From Haemonchus contortus (lineage: Eukaryota; Nematoda; Chromadorea; Rhabditida; Trichostrongylidae), in contig LS997564.1 of the NCBI GenBank assembly GCA_000469685.2, forward strand, positions 24,238,459-24,302,458: a stretch of DNA of 64,000 nt, given 5' to 3'. A program made the position numbers and the translations under genes. Under the pieces are notes generated by a model, which had not been told where the DNA came from, did no database searches, and was given only the letters and a program-made list of their open reading frames with translations. Positions 32,665 through 44,809 of this stretch are shown in pieces (within the stretch, counting starts at the first letter, position 1; each line of letters starts with the position of its first letter).

Positions 32665-35600
32665 TCAGCCATGAACACGACCAGCAATAAGGTGTTTGAT
32701 GACATCTTCATCGACCAGAGTAGTGATATCTCCCATTCCGGACTCGGAACCTTCAGCAATTTTGCGCAAGATACGACGAGTCACCTTTCCCGAACGGGTC
32801 TTTGGAAGACCAGGAGCCGACTGAATCACTTCGGGGATAGCGATCGCCCCGATTTTCACGCGAACCATGTTCTTGAGCTCTTGCGCAAGTGCTGCGTCCA
32901 TTTTTTCGCCATTGTTGAGAGTGACGAAAGCATAAGGGAACGAGCCTTTGATGTCGTGAGGAGCAGCCACGACGGCGGCTTCGGCGACCTGGAAGAAAGA
33001 AAAGTTAAGCGATCCCTAGCAAGCCTGCATTTTGAAGACTCACCTTTTCGTGCGCCACAAGTGCGCTCTCGATTTCAGCCGTCGATAACAGATGACCAGA
33101 GACATTCATTAAGTCATCAACGCGACCTGTTATCCACAGATAGCCGTCTTCATCACGACGTGCGCCGTCACCAGTGAAATAGTAGCCGTTGAATGGTGCG
33201 AAATAGGTCTTTACGAATCTAAAATAAAAACATCAGTGAAATGAAACTTGTTCTACACGCGTAAAGTAATCAAGCCACAAACCTTTCGTGATCACCAAAC
33301 ACGGTACGCAGCATTCCTGGCCATGCGCGATCAAAGCACAAATTCCCTTCACCTGGACCTTCGATCACACGACCATCAGCATCCAGGAGTACAGGGTTCA
33401 CTCCAAAGAACGGATATGACGCTGCACCTGGCTTCATTGGGGTCGCACCAGGAAGCGGTGTAATCATATGTCCGCCCTACAAAAAACAATCCTATCTTGT
33501 AGCGAGAAACGATGCCCTTACACCCTATACGTACTGTTTCAGTCTGCCAGAAGGTGTCAACAATGGCGCATCTGCGTTCACCAACAACTTCGTACAGCCA
33601 CTTCCACGCTGCTGGATTGATCGGTTCACCAACGGTTCCCAGAATTTCTAGAGAAGCACGCGAATGCCTAAATCAATAATTGAAATTAACCAATACAGAC
33701 GGAATAGCAAACTCCGAATAGGAAGTAGTATGGCTCACTTCTTGACGTGCTCATCCCCCATAGCCATGAGTGCTCGGACAGCGGTCGGTGAAGTATACAG
33801 TTTGTTCACCTGGAATACCCTCATAATCCTGATCCAAGGAAGATCGAGTTAACAGAAGAAACTTGCCTTGTACTTGTCAGTGACTTCCCAAAGCCGATTA
33901 GGGCCTGGATAACTAGGAACTCCCTCGAACCACACCCCAGTCAACCCATTCATCAACGGCCCATACAGCAAGTATCTGAACAATTGTATTCATAAAAAAC
34001 ATCATGGATCGCGAAATATTGCCTCGATTGGCAAGTATGATAAAAAGCCTTACGTGTGTCCGGTAATCCAACCACAGTCCGCGGTACACCAATACACATC
34101 TCGCTCAAAGTGAGCATCGAAGGTGTTCTTCGTGGTGTAATAGGCATAAACCATATAACCAGCAGTAGAGTGTTGGATTCCTTTGGGCTTTCCCGTCGAA
34201 CCACTACAAAAAATGCACTGATGTATTGCTCTTTCTTACTGATGGCAAGGAAAAGGGGATGTCTCTGGGTGTATTACCAGTGATTCAAAATACTATATAC
34301 CAAAAAGCTGAGCAATCACGAAATAAAAAGAACCACCTACGAGCAACCCCAACAATAAAATCTAAACCAATTGAAATGCCGTAATATCAACTTCATTGAA
34401 AGTTTTTGAAGCAGAATCAAGTCTGTGAATGAATCGTGAGAAAGACGAGAATTTTGTTTTTGCATTTGAGCGGTCTCCTTTGATAACGTGGACGAAAAAT
34501 GAAAGAGAAATTTCTGATAGAAATAAGAATCCGGGGAGATGTCGCGGAAAAATAATATTATACAACAAGGTAGTATTTTCATAGTGGCAGTGGTAGGCGA
34601 AACCTTCTTCTAGCGATAGCGTAAGAAAGAACTACCGTACAACCTCAAATTAGGGCAGAGACTTGGTGTTGGTGCTTTTACAGAGATGAAACAATCTGAC
34701 GGTTAACTCACGAAGTGTAAAGCAGGAATAGCGGACTTTCGGCGTCCATCCATTCCACGGGGGAGTCCACTCCCTTATACTTGGCCATTTCAATCGTGTA
34801 GTCGAAGTCGATGGGATTCTTCCGTACATCCTGGAAAGAGCCCATAGAACAGCTAATGAAGAGAACTTGACGCCTTCAAAGAATAACAATGTACAATCTA
34901 CATACTGCAGGAGTGCTGCACGTCTTCGGAACGGTGACTCTCTTCTGATGGGAAACGAGAATGACCGAATTCACGACTACTCCGCCATCAGCGGCTATCT
35001 TGACGGCCTCGTCGGCTATCTTCTTGAGATTCACATGCTTAGCTCCGCGGAAGAACCCGTCAGCAGTGACAAGAATTCGGCAACTAAATATAGGATTTCC
35101 TTCGCTCATAAGGTTAAGCAGAAAAAAAACACATGAAAGAGTGCTCACTTCGCATCAATTATTCGGGACCCTAGCGCTGGAGCGGAGAATCCAGCAAAAA
35201 CAACCGAATGCATGGCGCCTGGAAAGAATGGGATGGCATACTTGAACCCTAACATCATTGAAAGCAAGGATGAATTCTCGATCCCAGCGTACCTATTCGA
35301 GTACACGCTAACATGGCGACAGCCAATTCCGTGATCATAGGGAGGTACAAGGCTACAACATCCCCTCTCCGAACACCATGAGCACGCAAAACGGCTGAGA
35401 AATTCACAACCTGAAACGATTTTTTTGCAAGGGACAGGAAAATAAGATGTTTTCGCGACTCACCTGGGCATGGAGCTCATTATAGGTTATCTTGAAGTTG
35501 TCTAGGGGCTCATTTCCTTCCCAAATGTAAGCGATCTGTAAAAAAAGCCGTAAGATAAAGAATAGAGAAACCTCCTAGTATTAAGTAGGCTTCACTCACT

Positions 35601-38084
35601 TTATCGCCCAATCCCCGCTTAATATTTCGTTCAAGACAGTTGTAGGAGATGTTTGTTTTCGCACCATCCATGAAGCGGCAGAAGATATCGCCCTTCTTGG
35701 CGTCGAAATTCCATTCCAACCCCTGAAAATACCCATTTCACGAGCATTTCTCAAAGAAAAAGAGAGATATAAAGCTGACTGATGAAACTAGTAAAGAAAA
35801 CATTCTAATCATTGCTACCTTCGAAGAGCCTTCAGCGAAGTAGAGCTCTTCAGCGACACTCTTCCAGAAGGCGTCGGAATTATTGATGGAGGCGCGATAT
35901 TTCTCGCGATATGACTGAAGACCAGATACATGAGCTCCAGCAAGAAGGGGTGCAGGAGGCAGGAATATCTAAAAACTCTAAGCTCTGCAAGTTGCAAAAA
36001 CATAATATGCGCAAAATGAAAAAAAAAAACAAATTAAATTCTCACGCAGACTGCAGAGTACAACTCGTTATTTGTTAAGATTGAGGAATAACTGGTTTCT
36101 TTATAGCCGCTATTTGCTACTTCAAGGTACTCCATGATGAAGAATATCGCAACTCCTCATCCAGAAAACGGGATAATGGCAGAGGAAGTGTAGTCAGCGT
36201 GGGTCAGAGTGCAGACACGCCCAGGCCAAGCTATGCACACGAGGCAGAGAAGCGCTAATGGGTTTGAAAAGATTGAGAGATACAAAAATCCGCAGAAGCT
36301 GGCTATGGATGATCTATAGATGCAAGGAGAGGAACCCTCACAAATTTATGTTGCTTTTCAATGCAAAAGATGCTCAGACAGCTACGAGGAATCTCCACTA
36401 ATTTATATTGCTTTTCAGAGATATCCATACAAAAAAAGCTCAAATTTCTAGCACCAAAGCCAAGCATGAAAGAAATGTTTGGCGACAAAGGTGTAACTTT
36501 ACCTATTGATCATGCCACTAGGACAACCTATTGTTTTATGCAGAGGCTAAAGCTGCGTGCTTTGTTACAAAGGAGACACTTCATGGATGCCATACGACAG
36601 ACCCATGGCGTATTGAAAGCCAGCGAAGTAGAGCGAAAGGATTGTAAGCGATCAATACGGCGATGTGTGAAGAAGGAACATTTCACAGCATCTTATAAGG
36701 ATTTGATGTGACAACGGTGCACCGGTAAATTCGATGAACTACTTTTTCCCTGCTAAACTTCCTCTAAAATAATTCAGATGTACCGCCTTAAAGCCAGCTA
36801 CATAGATCTATCAGACCGTGGAAGCGCTTCTTTTGAGGTTAATTCGAGAAAGTCACTCTTCATCGTCTAGACTATTGTCCAATTCAGAAAAAAAGAGTTG
36901 TAAAAATGCCGTAAACAACAGCCCCTTGACATTTTGAATCGCACAGCAGAAGGGCCCCACATTTCATTCAATAATCAAAAGTATTGCCACCAAAAATTGA
37001 CGCCTTCTTATTGCCGAGCGACTCATGAAAGATGGAGATTCCAGAAGCTAACTTTGTAGGCAACACGAAAGAATGCAAGATTTAGGAAGCACTCATGCAG
37101 CAAACAAGTAACTGGTAGGGTTAGGCCTAAAAACGAGAAAGCCTACCTTCCCAAGCACAATTTCTGATTTTCACACGCCGCTGCCCTTTATGAAGAGAAT
37201 AAACAATAGGTCTACAGTTTCTGCAGTCGAAGAAGAGAGAATGATAAAGACATTAGCAAAGAAAAGAATTGTAATGAGAGTAGTAGCACCAAGGTACTAC
37301 CAATAATATTACTGCTAGAATTAAAAATTTGGTACTATACTATTACACCCCCAAAAACTCAAAATTTTAATTTTCGATGAAACTTCGCCTATAGGGGTAA
37401 TCCGATGCCCTGATAACGAATATGACCTTCATTTTTGGCGCTGGCGCCATTTGGCGCCAATTTGGCGCCAAGGGTGTTTTCACCAAATTTGCTGAAAACT
37501 TGCGTTTAGGGGTTATTTGGGGTCCTGATAACGAATATAACATCCATTTCTGTGTCCTCAAACAACGAATAAAACTTTTATTGAGCCACAACGTCTCCCC
37601 CACAACCTGTATGCCTTTTCGTCGCGCCAAATAGCCTCAGCGCGTGAAATGGATGTTATATTCGTTATCAGGACCTCAAATAACCCCTAAACGCAAGTTT
37701 TCAGCAAATTTGGTGAAAACACCCTTGGCGCCAAATTGGCGCCAATTGGCGCCAAATGGCGCGAGCGCCAAAAGTGAAGGTCATATTCGTTTTCAGGGCA
37801 TCGGATTACCCCTATAGGCGAAGTTTCATCGAAAATTAAAATTTTGAGTTTTTGGGGTTGTAATAGTGGAATAGTACCAAAAATTTCAGCAAAGATCAGT
37901 CGAACTATTCACGATAGAAATCACCGACGACAAAGGGATTAGGATTCATAAAAGCAATAGTGAAGTCGCACACTCAATCACAATAAACCATCAATGAAGT
38001 TGAAAAGAAATTAACTATGGAACTAACCTCTTCTTCGGGTTCCGGAGAGGACGCAATGTTAAACTTCACACCTACGTCGGACAT
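32665..38084 (-). CDS. acs (ACSS2 ortholog): Acetyl-CoA synthetase, AMP-forming (ACSS2 type), 15 exons
   Basis: Converts acetate, ATP and CoA to acetyl-CoA; an ANL-superfamily enzyme, cytosolic/nuclear type by resemblance to ACSS2. Exons in transcript order: 38084-38028, 35968-35819, 35722-35600, 35535-35464, 35410-35293, 35218-35149, 35083-34906, 34830-34712, 34203-34054, 33975-33867, 33809-33739, 33667-33535, 33476-33283, 33218-33044, 32988-32665. They sum to 2043 bases with all phases agreeing (680 residues; human ACSS2 about 700). Motifs: ATP-binding [11 protein letters not shown] spanning the 34712/34203 junction; [56 protein letters not shown]; and the C-terminal [16 protein letters not shown] with the regulatory lysine. 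The intron between 33867 and 33809 starts with GC rather than GT. Intron 1 is 2 kb and contains a foldback element. Start chosen at 38084 because exon 1 ([11 protein letters not shown]) runs in phase into the next exon. Confidence 0.96.
37331..37878. mobile_element. Large foldback (palindromic) element in acs intron 1
   Basis: Arms of about 230 bases (37331 to about 37560, and about 37640-37878) are near-perfect inverted copies around a spacer of about 80 bases. Each arm contains several GGCGCCA motifs, for example GGCGCCATTTGGCGCCAATT near 37443. The ends are GGTACTAT...ATAGTACC. An 8-base AAAAATTT lies directly outside both ends (37323-37330 and 37879-37886), a candidate target duplication. 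There is no transposase, so it is presumably a non-autonomous foldback MITE. Confidence 0.85.
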
Positions 38085-38116
38085 GGCGGCGGCGGCGACG
38101 GCTGCTAGCTTGGCAA

Positions 38117-38121
38117 AGCCT
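38117..38121 (-). promoter_or_regulatory. Putative trans-splice acceptor of acs transcript
   Basis: On the minus strand TTTTCCTTGTAG ends at about 38120, 36 bases upstream of the ATG. Nothing upstream could donate a cis exon that I can identify, so spliced-leader addition here is plausible for a nematode. Inference only. Confidence 0.4.
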
Positions 38122-38640
38122 ACAAGGAAAAGCTGAGAGTTCGGGCGAAAAACAACAACCACATATGGATGCAGCAATAAGTGAGAGATCGATCAGCCGC
38201 ATATAAACGACGACGACAAGGGTTGCGGTGTGTGAGGGCCCCGCGCCGTCGGGCAGATTCCGCCGAGCGCTCGAGCCTGGTCAGACAAAGTGCAGAGAGC
38301 ACGAGAGTATGAGAGACCCAGAAAAAGCACCAGCTGGCGGACGAGAAGGAAGAGCGACTGAATCGGCGGACCCCCGAAGGGGGTGGGGCCGGGGCTGCCC
38401 TTGGCCACGCCCATCAGGCGGGAGAGGCATTGATAGTGGGCGAGCGGCCATGGCTGTCGGCGGGAAGACTGCTGTGTGGGTCCGCTATTATAGGACCTGG
38501 GCCAGAGCAGAGAACTGGTGGAGTCGGCGATCAGATAGCTGCGCTATCGGACCATACCGTCAGGTGGTCAGTCTCACCTTATTCTCCGAGTGATGGCTCG
38601 TTACAGTCTTCTAGATAAGGCTGCCAACCCCACTCAGCCG
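38120..38640. promoter_or_regulatory. GC-rich region upstream of acs
   Basis: This segment is clearly more GC-rich than its surroundings (GGGGCCGGGGCTGCCC, CGCGCCGTCGGGCAG). It sits immediately upstream of the acetyl-CoA synthetase start. A promoter role is inferred from position. The 121-codon plus-strand open frame across it is low-complexity and most likely a composition artefact. Confidence 0.35.
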
Positions 38641-38644
38641 TGGA

Positions 38645-40430
38645 ACGAGTTTCCCACGCCTTCTCAAAATGATCTACTTACCAATTAAGGGCAAAATCAG
38701 TGGTCAACATAACGATTCTTTTGTGAACAAACCTCCTTGTAGAACATACTCGTCATGAGGGATTTTCAAAGGAAATTAGTATCGCCCAAGATGTCTTCAA
38801 ACAAACATAGAAAGTACGCCGCAACGTTTAAGTTGTGAGGTACTGCTGGTGATGGATAGCTGAGCTGATCTTTTTTCGTTTTCTCCGTTCGCACTCCTTC
38901 CGAGTTTTGCTCTCGAAAGTCGATTTCCTCCACACTAGACTTGCTGGCTCGCCAAAACTTAATTTAAAAATCGGATAAATGCTGACAGTTACCAAATGCA
39001 TACCTCGAAAACTTAGAAAGCAATCAGCAATCTACAATCAGCAAGATGAACGGAGCATATGATCCAAAAAGTTGTTTTCAACCACTCCACACCACGCTAA
39101 GATTCTACTATTATCACGGTCATTAAGTAAATGACTACGCTACTATTAGTGTCCTATAATGGAGGTTGAAGGGGCCGCTCGGAGTTATCATGAGATGAAT
39201 AACGAACGAAGAGGGATCTATAAAGGCATAGAAAGGCACTCTACAGTGATGGTTCCAACCTCGACTCATTTGACATCGTCGTCGATAACTGATTTGTCCC
39301 TAATATAGTACCTAAACACCCTGATTTGGATTTCCAACCAGTTCTCTATGTGCTACTCCATGGTGGACTGTTCCTGTAGTGTCAGTCGACAGTTATTATC
39401 CGCTATGATTTGTAAAAGTCCCAATTGGAACTGAATTTACCTCTGAACACTGGAAAGCGTAATGTGGATTAGATAAGGGGTAGCGGATCTGGCGGAAACG
39501 AAAAAAATTAGAAAAGCTTCGAACTGGGAACTCTATCCAACATACTGGGGATGGCTGCTGTACCGTACTTTCTTGACGTCGCAATAGTCTGGAAACTGCT
39601 CCAGACGATTATATACGAAATCAGGTCATCGCCTGGTCTTGATACTTCTTAATATTCGGCAGAACTTGAATCTACTTTCCAATATTACCTACACTTTATG
39701 TGCTAATTACGACCGCCTTATGATGAAAAGCATACCAGATTAGGTCGATGTAGGAAGCGAAAGCTGATATCAAACTGAGAGGAAGGAATCATTTCTACAA
39801 GTAGTTCCAACGACATGGTTATGAAGTCAGTTCACAATATCGCTGTCATGGATGTGAACTTGAGAGCATCATTGCTGAAAAATGTTTTTCAAGCCGTGAA
39901 TTAGAGTTATTGGTAGCGCACTTTATCTCAAGGCCATTCCGAACCCCATGATCCCCACCTCGCGACTGATAGCTATCAGTTGGCTGTGGAAATTTCTAAA
40001 GTTCGATTCATTAGGATTGGACAAGATAAGACAAACCTCGAGAGCTTAAGGAGAGGCCAAACTTGTCGACAGTTGAGGGCACGTCCTTCTACATTGGGAT
40101 ACAGGAGAAACCAATTATATCTACGGGTCCCGGAGGTGGCACTGTGCCAACTTCTGCAGACAATCGCCGTGGGACCTCCACCGCTGGCCCGTTGCCGTGC
40201 TCGCAGCAAAGGCTTCGCGTAATCTGAGCTTCAAACTAAAAGACGACACGTTCTGGCACGATTGCCGGTGTACGGTGGTTGATGAGGCAGTTGCGACGGA
40301 GCGGGCGAACGGGAGCACGTACCGTTTCACTCAGTGGCGGGACTCTTCCCCGGTTTCCCACGTCGCTTTGCGTCATGCAGCTATTCCTTTTTTAGTTATC
40401 TCGCGGCTCCACTGCAATCACCGTACTCAG
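38645..40430. other. Intergenic stretch without identified genes
   Basis: I see nothing recognisable. A weak B-box-like CCCAGTTCGAAGC on the minus strand near 39515-39535 hints at a decayed SINE but is not enough to call. Confidence 0.4.
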
Positions 40431-40440
40431 CCCTGCCCGC

Positions 40441-40695
40441 CAATGGCTGCTTTCGGACTTTGACGTCCGTCCGTCTGTCCGTCCGCCCGTTCAACGCGTG
40501 CTGCGACATCGGTCGCGTGCGTGCCACGACCGCTGCTCTAGAAAGGTGTTGACAGCGCTGCACGTGATCAAGTGTTGTCAGCACCTTTCTAGAATCGCCG
40601 TCGCGAGCACGCGGCCGCCGTCGCAGCACGCGTTGAACGGACGGCGGACGGACGGATGGACGGACATTGAAGTCTGAAAGCAGCCACTCGATGGG
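40441..40695. mobile_element. GC-rich foldback element with CGTC repeats
   Basis: The left arm (about 40441-40552) contains TGGCTGCTTTCGGACTTTGA, CGTCCGTCCGTCTGTCCGTC, TTCAACGCGTGCTGCGAC and CTAGAAAGGTG. The right arm (about 40571-40695) is its inverted copy. A short spacer (CGCTGCACGTGATCAAGTG) separates the arms. No coding sequence. Flanking duplication not resolved. Confidence 0.75.
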
Positions 40696-40699
40696 ACAC

Positions 40700-43600
40700 C
40701 ATTTTATCGTTGACTGCCTTCCTTTTTTTGATTGGTATTGATTGTCTCTTCCTCTTCCTTTTTTATTTTTGTGTTTATTAGACTTGATTGTTCGGAACGA
40801 CTCCTTCTCTATTATCGACGATCAAGACCGCATGAGGATTGAAGGATGTGGTCAGCAAAGGTAAATGACTCTGTAATTCACAGATTGCGCGCTCCAACCT
40901 TACATCGCGTTTCTGTGTTACGCGGCCAATTCGGTAAGTGCGTCGCAGTGTTCGGGGAGAAGATACCGCAACGCCTCAAGCCACACCTGCTTCTAAGGTT
41001 TGGGAGCACGCTGACTGTCGAGACACTTCCACCGCAAAAGTGGGTAAGAAGGGCATGTCTACCGGTGAGACTACTAACTAAGACAAGCGACTATCTGCAG
41101 GACACCACGAAGGGCGGGATAACTGGCTACGAATCGCTGTATCACACTACATAACGGCAGTGAAAGTAAGTTGTTGAGGAAGTGAGTTTGATTCCAAACA
41201 AGTTCTCCACTGCTCCACTCACTTCACTTGGAGTGATCTCTCCTAATTGGTTGGCTGCTGATTTCCGTGCCAGACTTATCCAAGCTAAGAGCGTTGCTAT
41301 AAACTCAATATCTTATTACCATTATTGTTGCTTCAACTGCACATTCAAAAGAACACGGTAAAATGTTAGAAATCTATCATAAAATGTGCTCGAAAATTAC
41401 ATAGCCTCATCAGTGACACATCTCAAGCTTTTCTGCTACACCTCGAAAAATTCGGAAACGTTCTTTGTGGTAAAGGTACAGCTGATGATTATTTTGTGGT
41501 ATCTAGCTTGAGTGAAGTAATAGGGTTCCGCGCCGAATAATAAAAAGAGGTTGGAGAACGGAGGTGGTAGTTGAAAAGTAAATGGCTCCAATAAAGTAGC
41601 AAGAAAGGGGGTTGGACGGGATCATGTGTATGCTGCCGTCTGGTTGCGTCATTCATAAGACTGTCATAAGATGGTCATTTATGGGTGTGTATTTCGACCA
41701 AGCTGATTTGGGAGCCCTTATAGTGCCCCTCCTATAGAAGTTGGCTTTCGTCTCAACAATTTCTACGAGTTGGGAGAATGAGTGTATTCCACAACGTAGG
41801 GTGTAGAGATATTTGATCGGGTGACTTCATAAATTGGATTCCATCCTCTCAGGCTCCGAAGAAGGTGGTTTTGCCGAAACGTAAGCTATTACGGTGCTGT
41901 GAACCGAACCTCGTGTGGGGTCATGTCAATAAAATTATTTCGACAATAAGGCCGAGGTTTATCGAGAGCCCCACGTGGAGGGTTCCCACAACGTTATAAA
42001 TTTTTATCTTCATGCATGTTAACTTTTATTTCCATAGCCATCACTGTTGCAGTTTTATGTGTAACGAAGGTTTTCTGTTAAAGTTGCTTTACTTCCAAAT
42101 ATTTTAAAATGTAACGAGTTTTCTGATTTATACATCCGATGTTTGTCTTGCTGAGCCTAGGGACAGAAACGAAGAATCAGTGAGGCACTCAGCTCTTACA
42201 GAAATTTCGGCACGTGTTATTACGAAAATTTTAGGTGATGGACAAGACAGGGGTGACTGTAAAAGCCGAGTGCCCGTACTGAATTTTCGTTTCTGTAGCC
42301 TAGGGAGTTCAGCAGCCGGCCAAATAGGCGAAGTCAACACTCAGGCATGTTAGTGGAGGGTGCAACGCAACCTGACTTGTACTATGGACATACCCCAACT
42401 TGTCTGCGTAGGGGATATAAACGATGAAAATTATGATGGAGGGAATGTAAAGGAACGGTAAACCAGATCTGCACTGTGTGAAGGGATGGCCAAGCATAGT
42501 CAACGTTAAAAGCACAGTTCACGATGAAAGTAATCTCTGAATGTTCTTCTAGGAGGAACCTGTTGCCCCCAAAGTTAGCACGTGTGACATTCCCGGGTCG
42601 AAAAACGAGCTTGACAGGGCGTTATAAAGAGCTCCAAAACCGGTTTGGACGACTTACACACCCAAAAGTAGCATTGTTATGGAGCTTTGTTGATTCACAA
42701 CGAAGCATTGGCCGCCGACAAATAGTATGCTTATGTGGAAGACACCCAGACGGCAGAAAAACATATCTTGTACAATCCCCTTTCTCACTACTTCGTTGAG
42801 GCCTTATTCGCTGGAATGCGCCGATCTTCCTGCTTTCTATGCCACCTTTGCATTATTCCGCTCCACAATTTCCGTTATTCCACCTGAGCTGGTTACCTCA
42901 AAATTAGGATGAACCATGCCTTCAACAAATTCTCTAAAGTTAGGTGGTGCGGGCGAGTTTTCCAGATCACAATGAGTTGTTTCATCAACAAAATCGTACA
43001 ACAGAACCGCCTTGCTTTACGCCTTTCGAGGTTTGAGAAGGGTTGTAGCACAGGGGGTCGTCTTCGCCGTCTTCGAATTCCCTACAAGATCGGGATGCTG
43101 TTTAGTGATGTGTTTCTTCTTTTTTCCGAGCTCGACTGGTCCCTGGAAAGTAGTTAACTACTGCTTCGGGGTTGATTAACAACTTTTTTTCAATGTTGCA
43201 GGCGGGAGTTTGGGAATCCGCCCTCTTCAGGTTGATCTCACGCAACCCTAAAAATCAGCCTAAGGACTATGGGGCTTGTTTGGCAATACCTCATTAGTTT
43301 TTTTTCGGTCTTCACTTTCATACTAGGATGCAGATGCATTTTGAGCACTACGTTTGAGCGCTACTTTCCAATTCTTACCATGGGAGGGAGTGGAAGGAGA
43401 AGGGGGGGGGGGCAGGGGGGTGGCACGACACCGCTCCTTTCCAATATTGAGCGTTAGAGCGTAGAGGAGGGGCAGTGAACCTTACCTGTACTCAGAGTAT
43501 CTTCTTAGTAAATATTCTTAGTCAAAAAAAAGTTTTCAACTAAGCCTTAGTAGGGGAGGAGCCCCAGGATGGTTGAATAAGAAGTGGTTTCCTCATGCAG

Positions 43601-44510
43601 GAAGCTGGGATCAGATAAGAATTGGACGTCACTTGACTCACCCACCCCGTGCTCCTTCCCTCCCAAAGCTTAGTTTAAAAAACCTAAAACAAAAACTGTT
43701 CCTCTGCTAAAAAAAAGTTTCTAAGCATCATTATGGGCTCCCAAAATCGGCACTTTTCCGTCTTTGCGCTTTAGCGCTCCGTGTTGTAGATGAGTGGTCC
43801 CCCCCCCCCCACCAAACTAAATTTCCACCAAAGTTTGTTCCACTTCCCTTTTTTTGATCTTTGAACTTCACTGATGAGTTCGACCAAGGCGAAAACGAGA
43901 CTGGCTTTGTGTCAAACGTCAAATGTGGAGCCAAGGGTGACCTTTCGTTGCCGTTTACAGCGCTTGTTGCCGAAACGCTGTGCCAGCTGCGTAGGAGCAT
44001 AATAAGAGAGGAGATGACAACTGGGAGATGATTATCTATCTTTCTTTGTTTACGACTGAAAAAGATGAATTACGGTAAACAACGATTCACTTCATTCTTT
44101 ACCACGCATGTGAACTCCAACCCCTTATTTCTAGTGTCATCAGGGGTAATTGGGCAACGTTCGAGGTTTGCGCCCAGAAAGAGATGTAAAGGGGAAAGGA
44201 TTGAAAGCTGATAAAAATAGTATTCCTATTTTTCATGTATCTCAAGCAAGATCTCACGCTCTTTTCGCTTCCCATTCATCCTTTCCAACAGTGAAATCCC
44301 AGATTGAAGTGGCTCGAGCATGGTACTTCATCCGTTCCAGTTCAGTGGAAGTAACGAAGGGAGCCTGCATGTAGCGCAGTAAGTGTGGACAAGAACGAAA
44401 TTTAATTTCACGCAAACTCTCATTTAGGATTGCGATTAACTTTTCCGCTGGTCCACTGCAGAAGATGACGGCACTGGGATTTTCACGTCTACATTAAAAT
44501 CTCAAGGATA
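40700..44510. other. Intergenic repeats, no gene identified
   Basis: Around 41850-41950 a sequence with TTGCCGAAACGTAAGC, GAACCGAACCTCGTGTGGGG and an AATAAA at 41928 resembles the 3' tail of a retroelement. A G-run (about 43402-43413) and a C-run (about 43800-43812) flank a block whose ATTGAGCGTTAGAGC-like and GACTCACCCACCCCG-like pieces recur near 49590-49735, so it belongs to a dispersed repeat. No conserved exon was seen. Confidence 0.4.
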
Positions 44511-44519
44511 AGGCTAAAG

Positions 44520-44800
44520 TATTTGGGCGTGGATAATCCCGCACGAGGGATGCTCCCACGCATTCGACTTTCATTCAGAATGATAGAAGCGTTTGAACGT
44601 ATATGTGGCCTACACAATGACTTGCGGTGGCCAGTCGGCGTATGAGCCAGTGCTTATATCCTTCAGATGAGTCTGGTATCAATTAACCGACCCGGGGTCA
44701 ATTCTTGGTTGAGCTACGGAACATCGAGCCGGGATTTGAACCCGTTACCATGCGTTTGTAATAGTGCGCCACTTACTACTGCACCACCTCCACCCGCACA
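44520..44800 (-). mobile_element. tRNA-derived SINE copy 6 (best preserved)
   Basis: Read on the minus strand: a tRNA-like head with GGTGGTGCAGTAGTAAGTGG (A-box region, near 44795-44775) and a B box GGTTCAAATCCCGG (complement of 44729-44742), both expected of an RNA polymerase III promoter. A body of about 180 bases follows with GGCCACCGCAAGTCATTGTG, then the tail CTGAATGAAAGTCGAATGCG. No protein is encoded. It matches five other copies in this window. Confidence 0.82.
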
Positions 44801-44809
44801 TTATAACCT

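Noticed and set aside
38228..38593. 121-codon plus-strand open frame upstream of acetyl-CoA synthetase
   Set aside because: GC-rich, low-complexity composition in a probable promoter region; no family resemblance.
41870..41945. Possible hammerhead-type ribozyme at CCGAAACGT
   Set aside because: The required CTGATGA core and pairing stems are not present nearby; only a retroelement-like tail remains.
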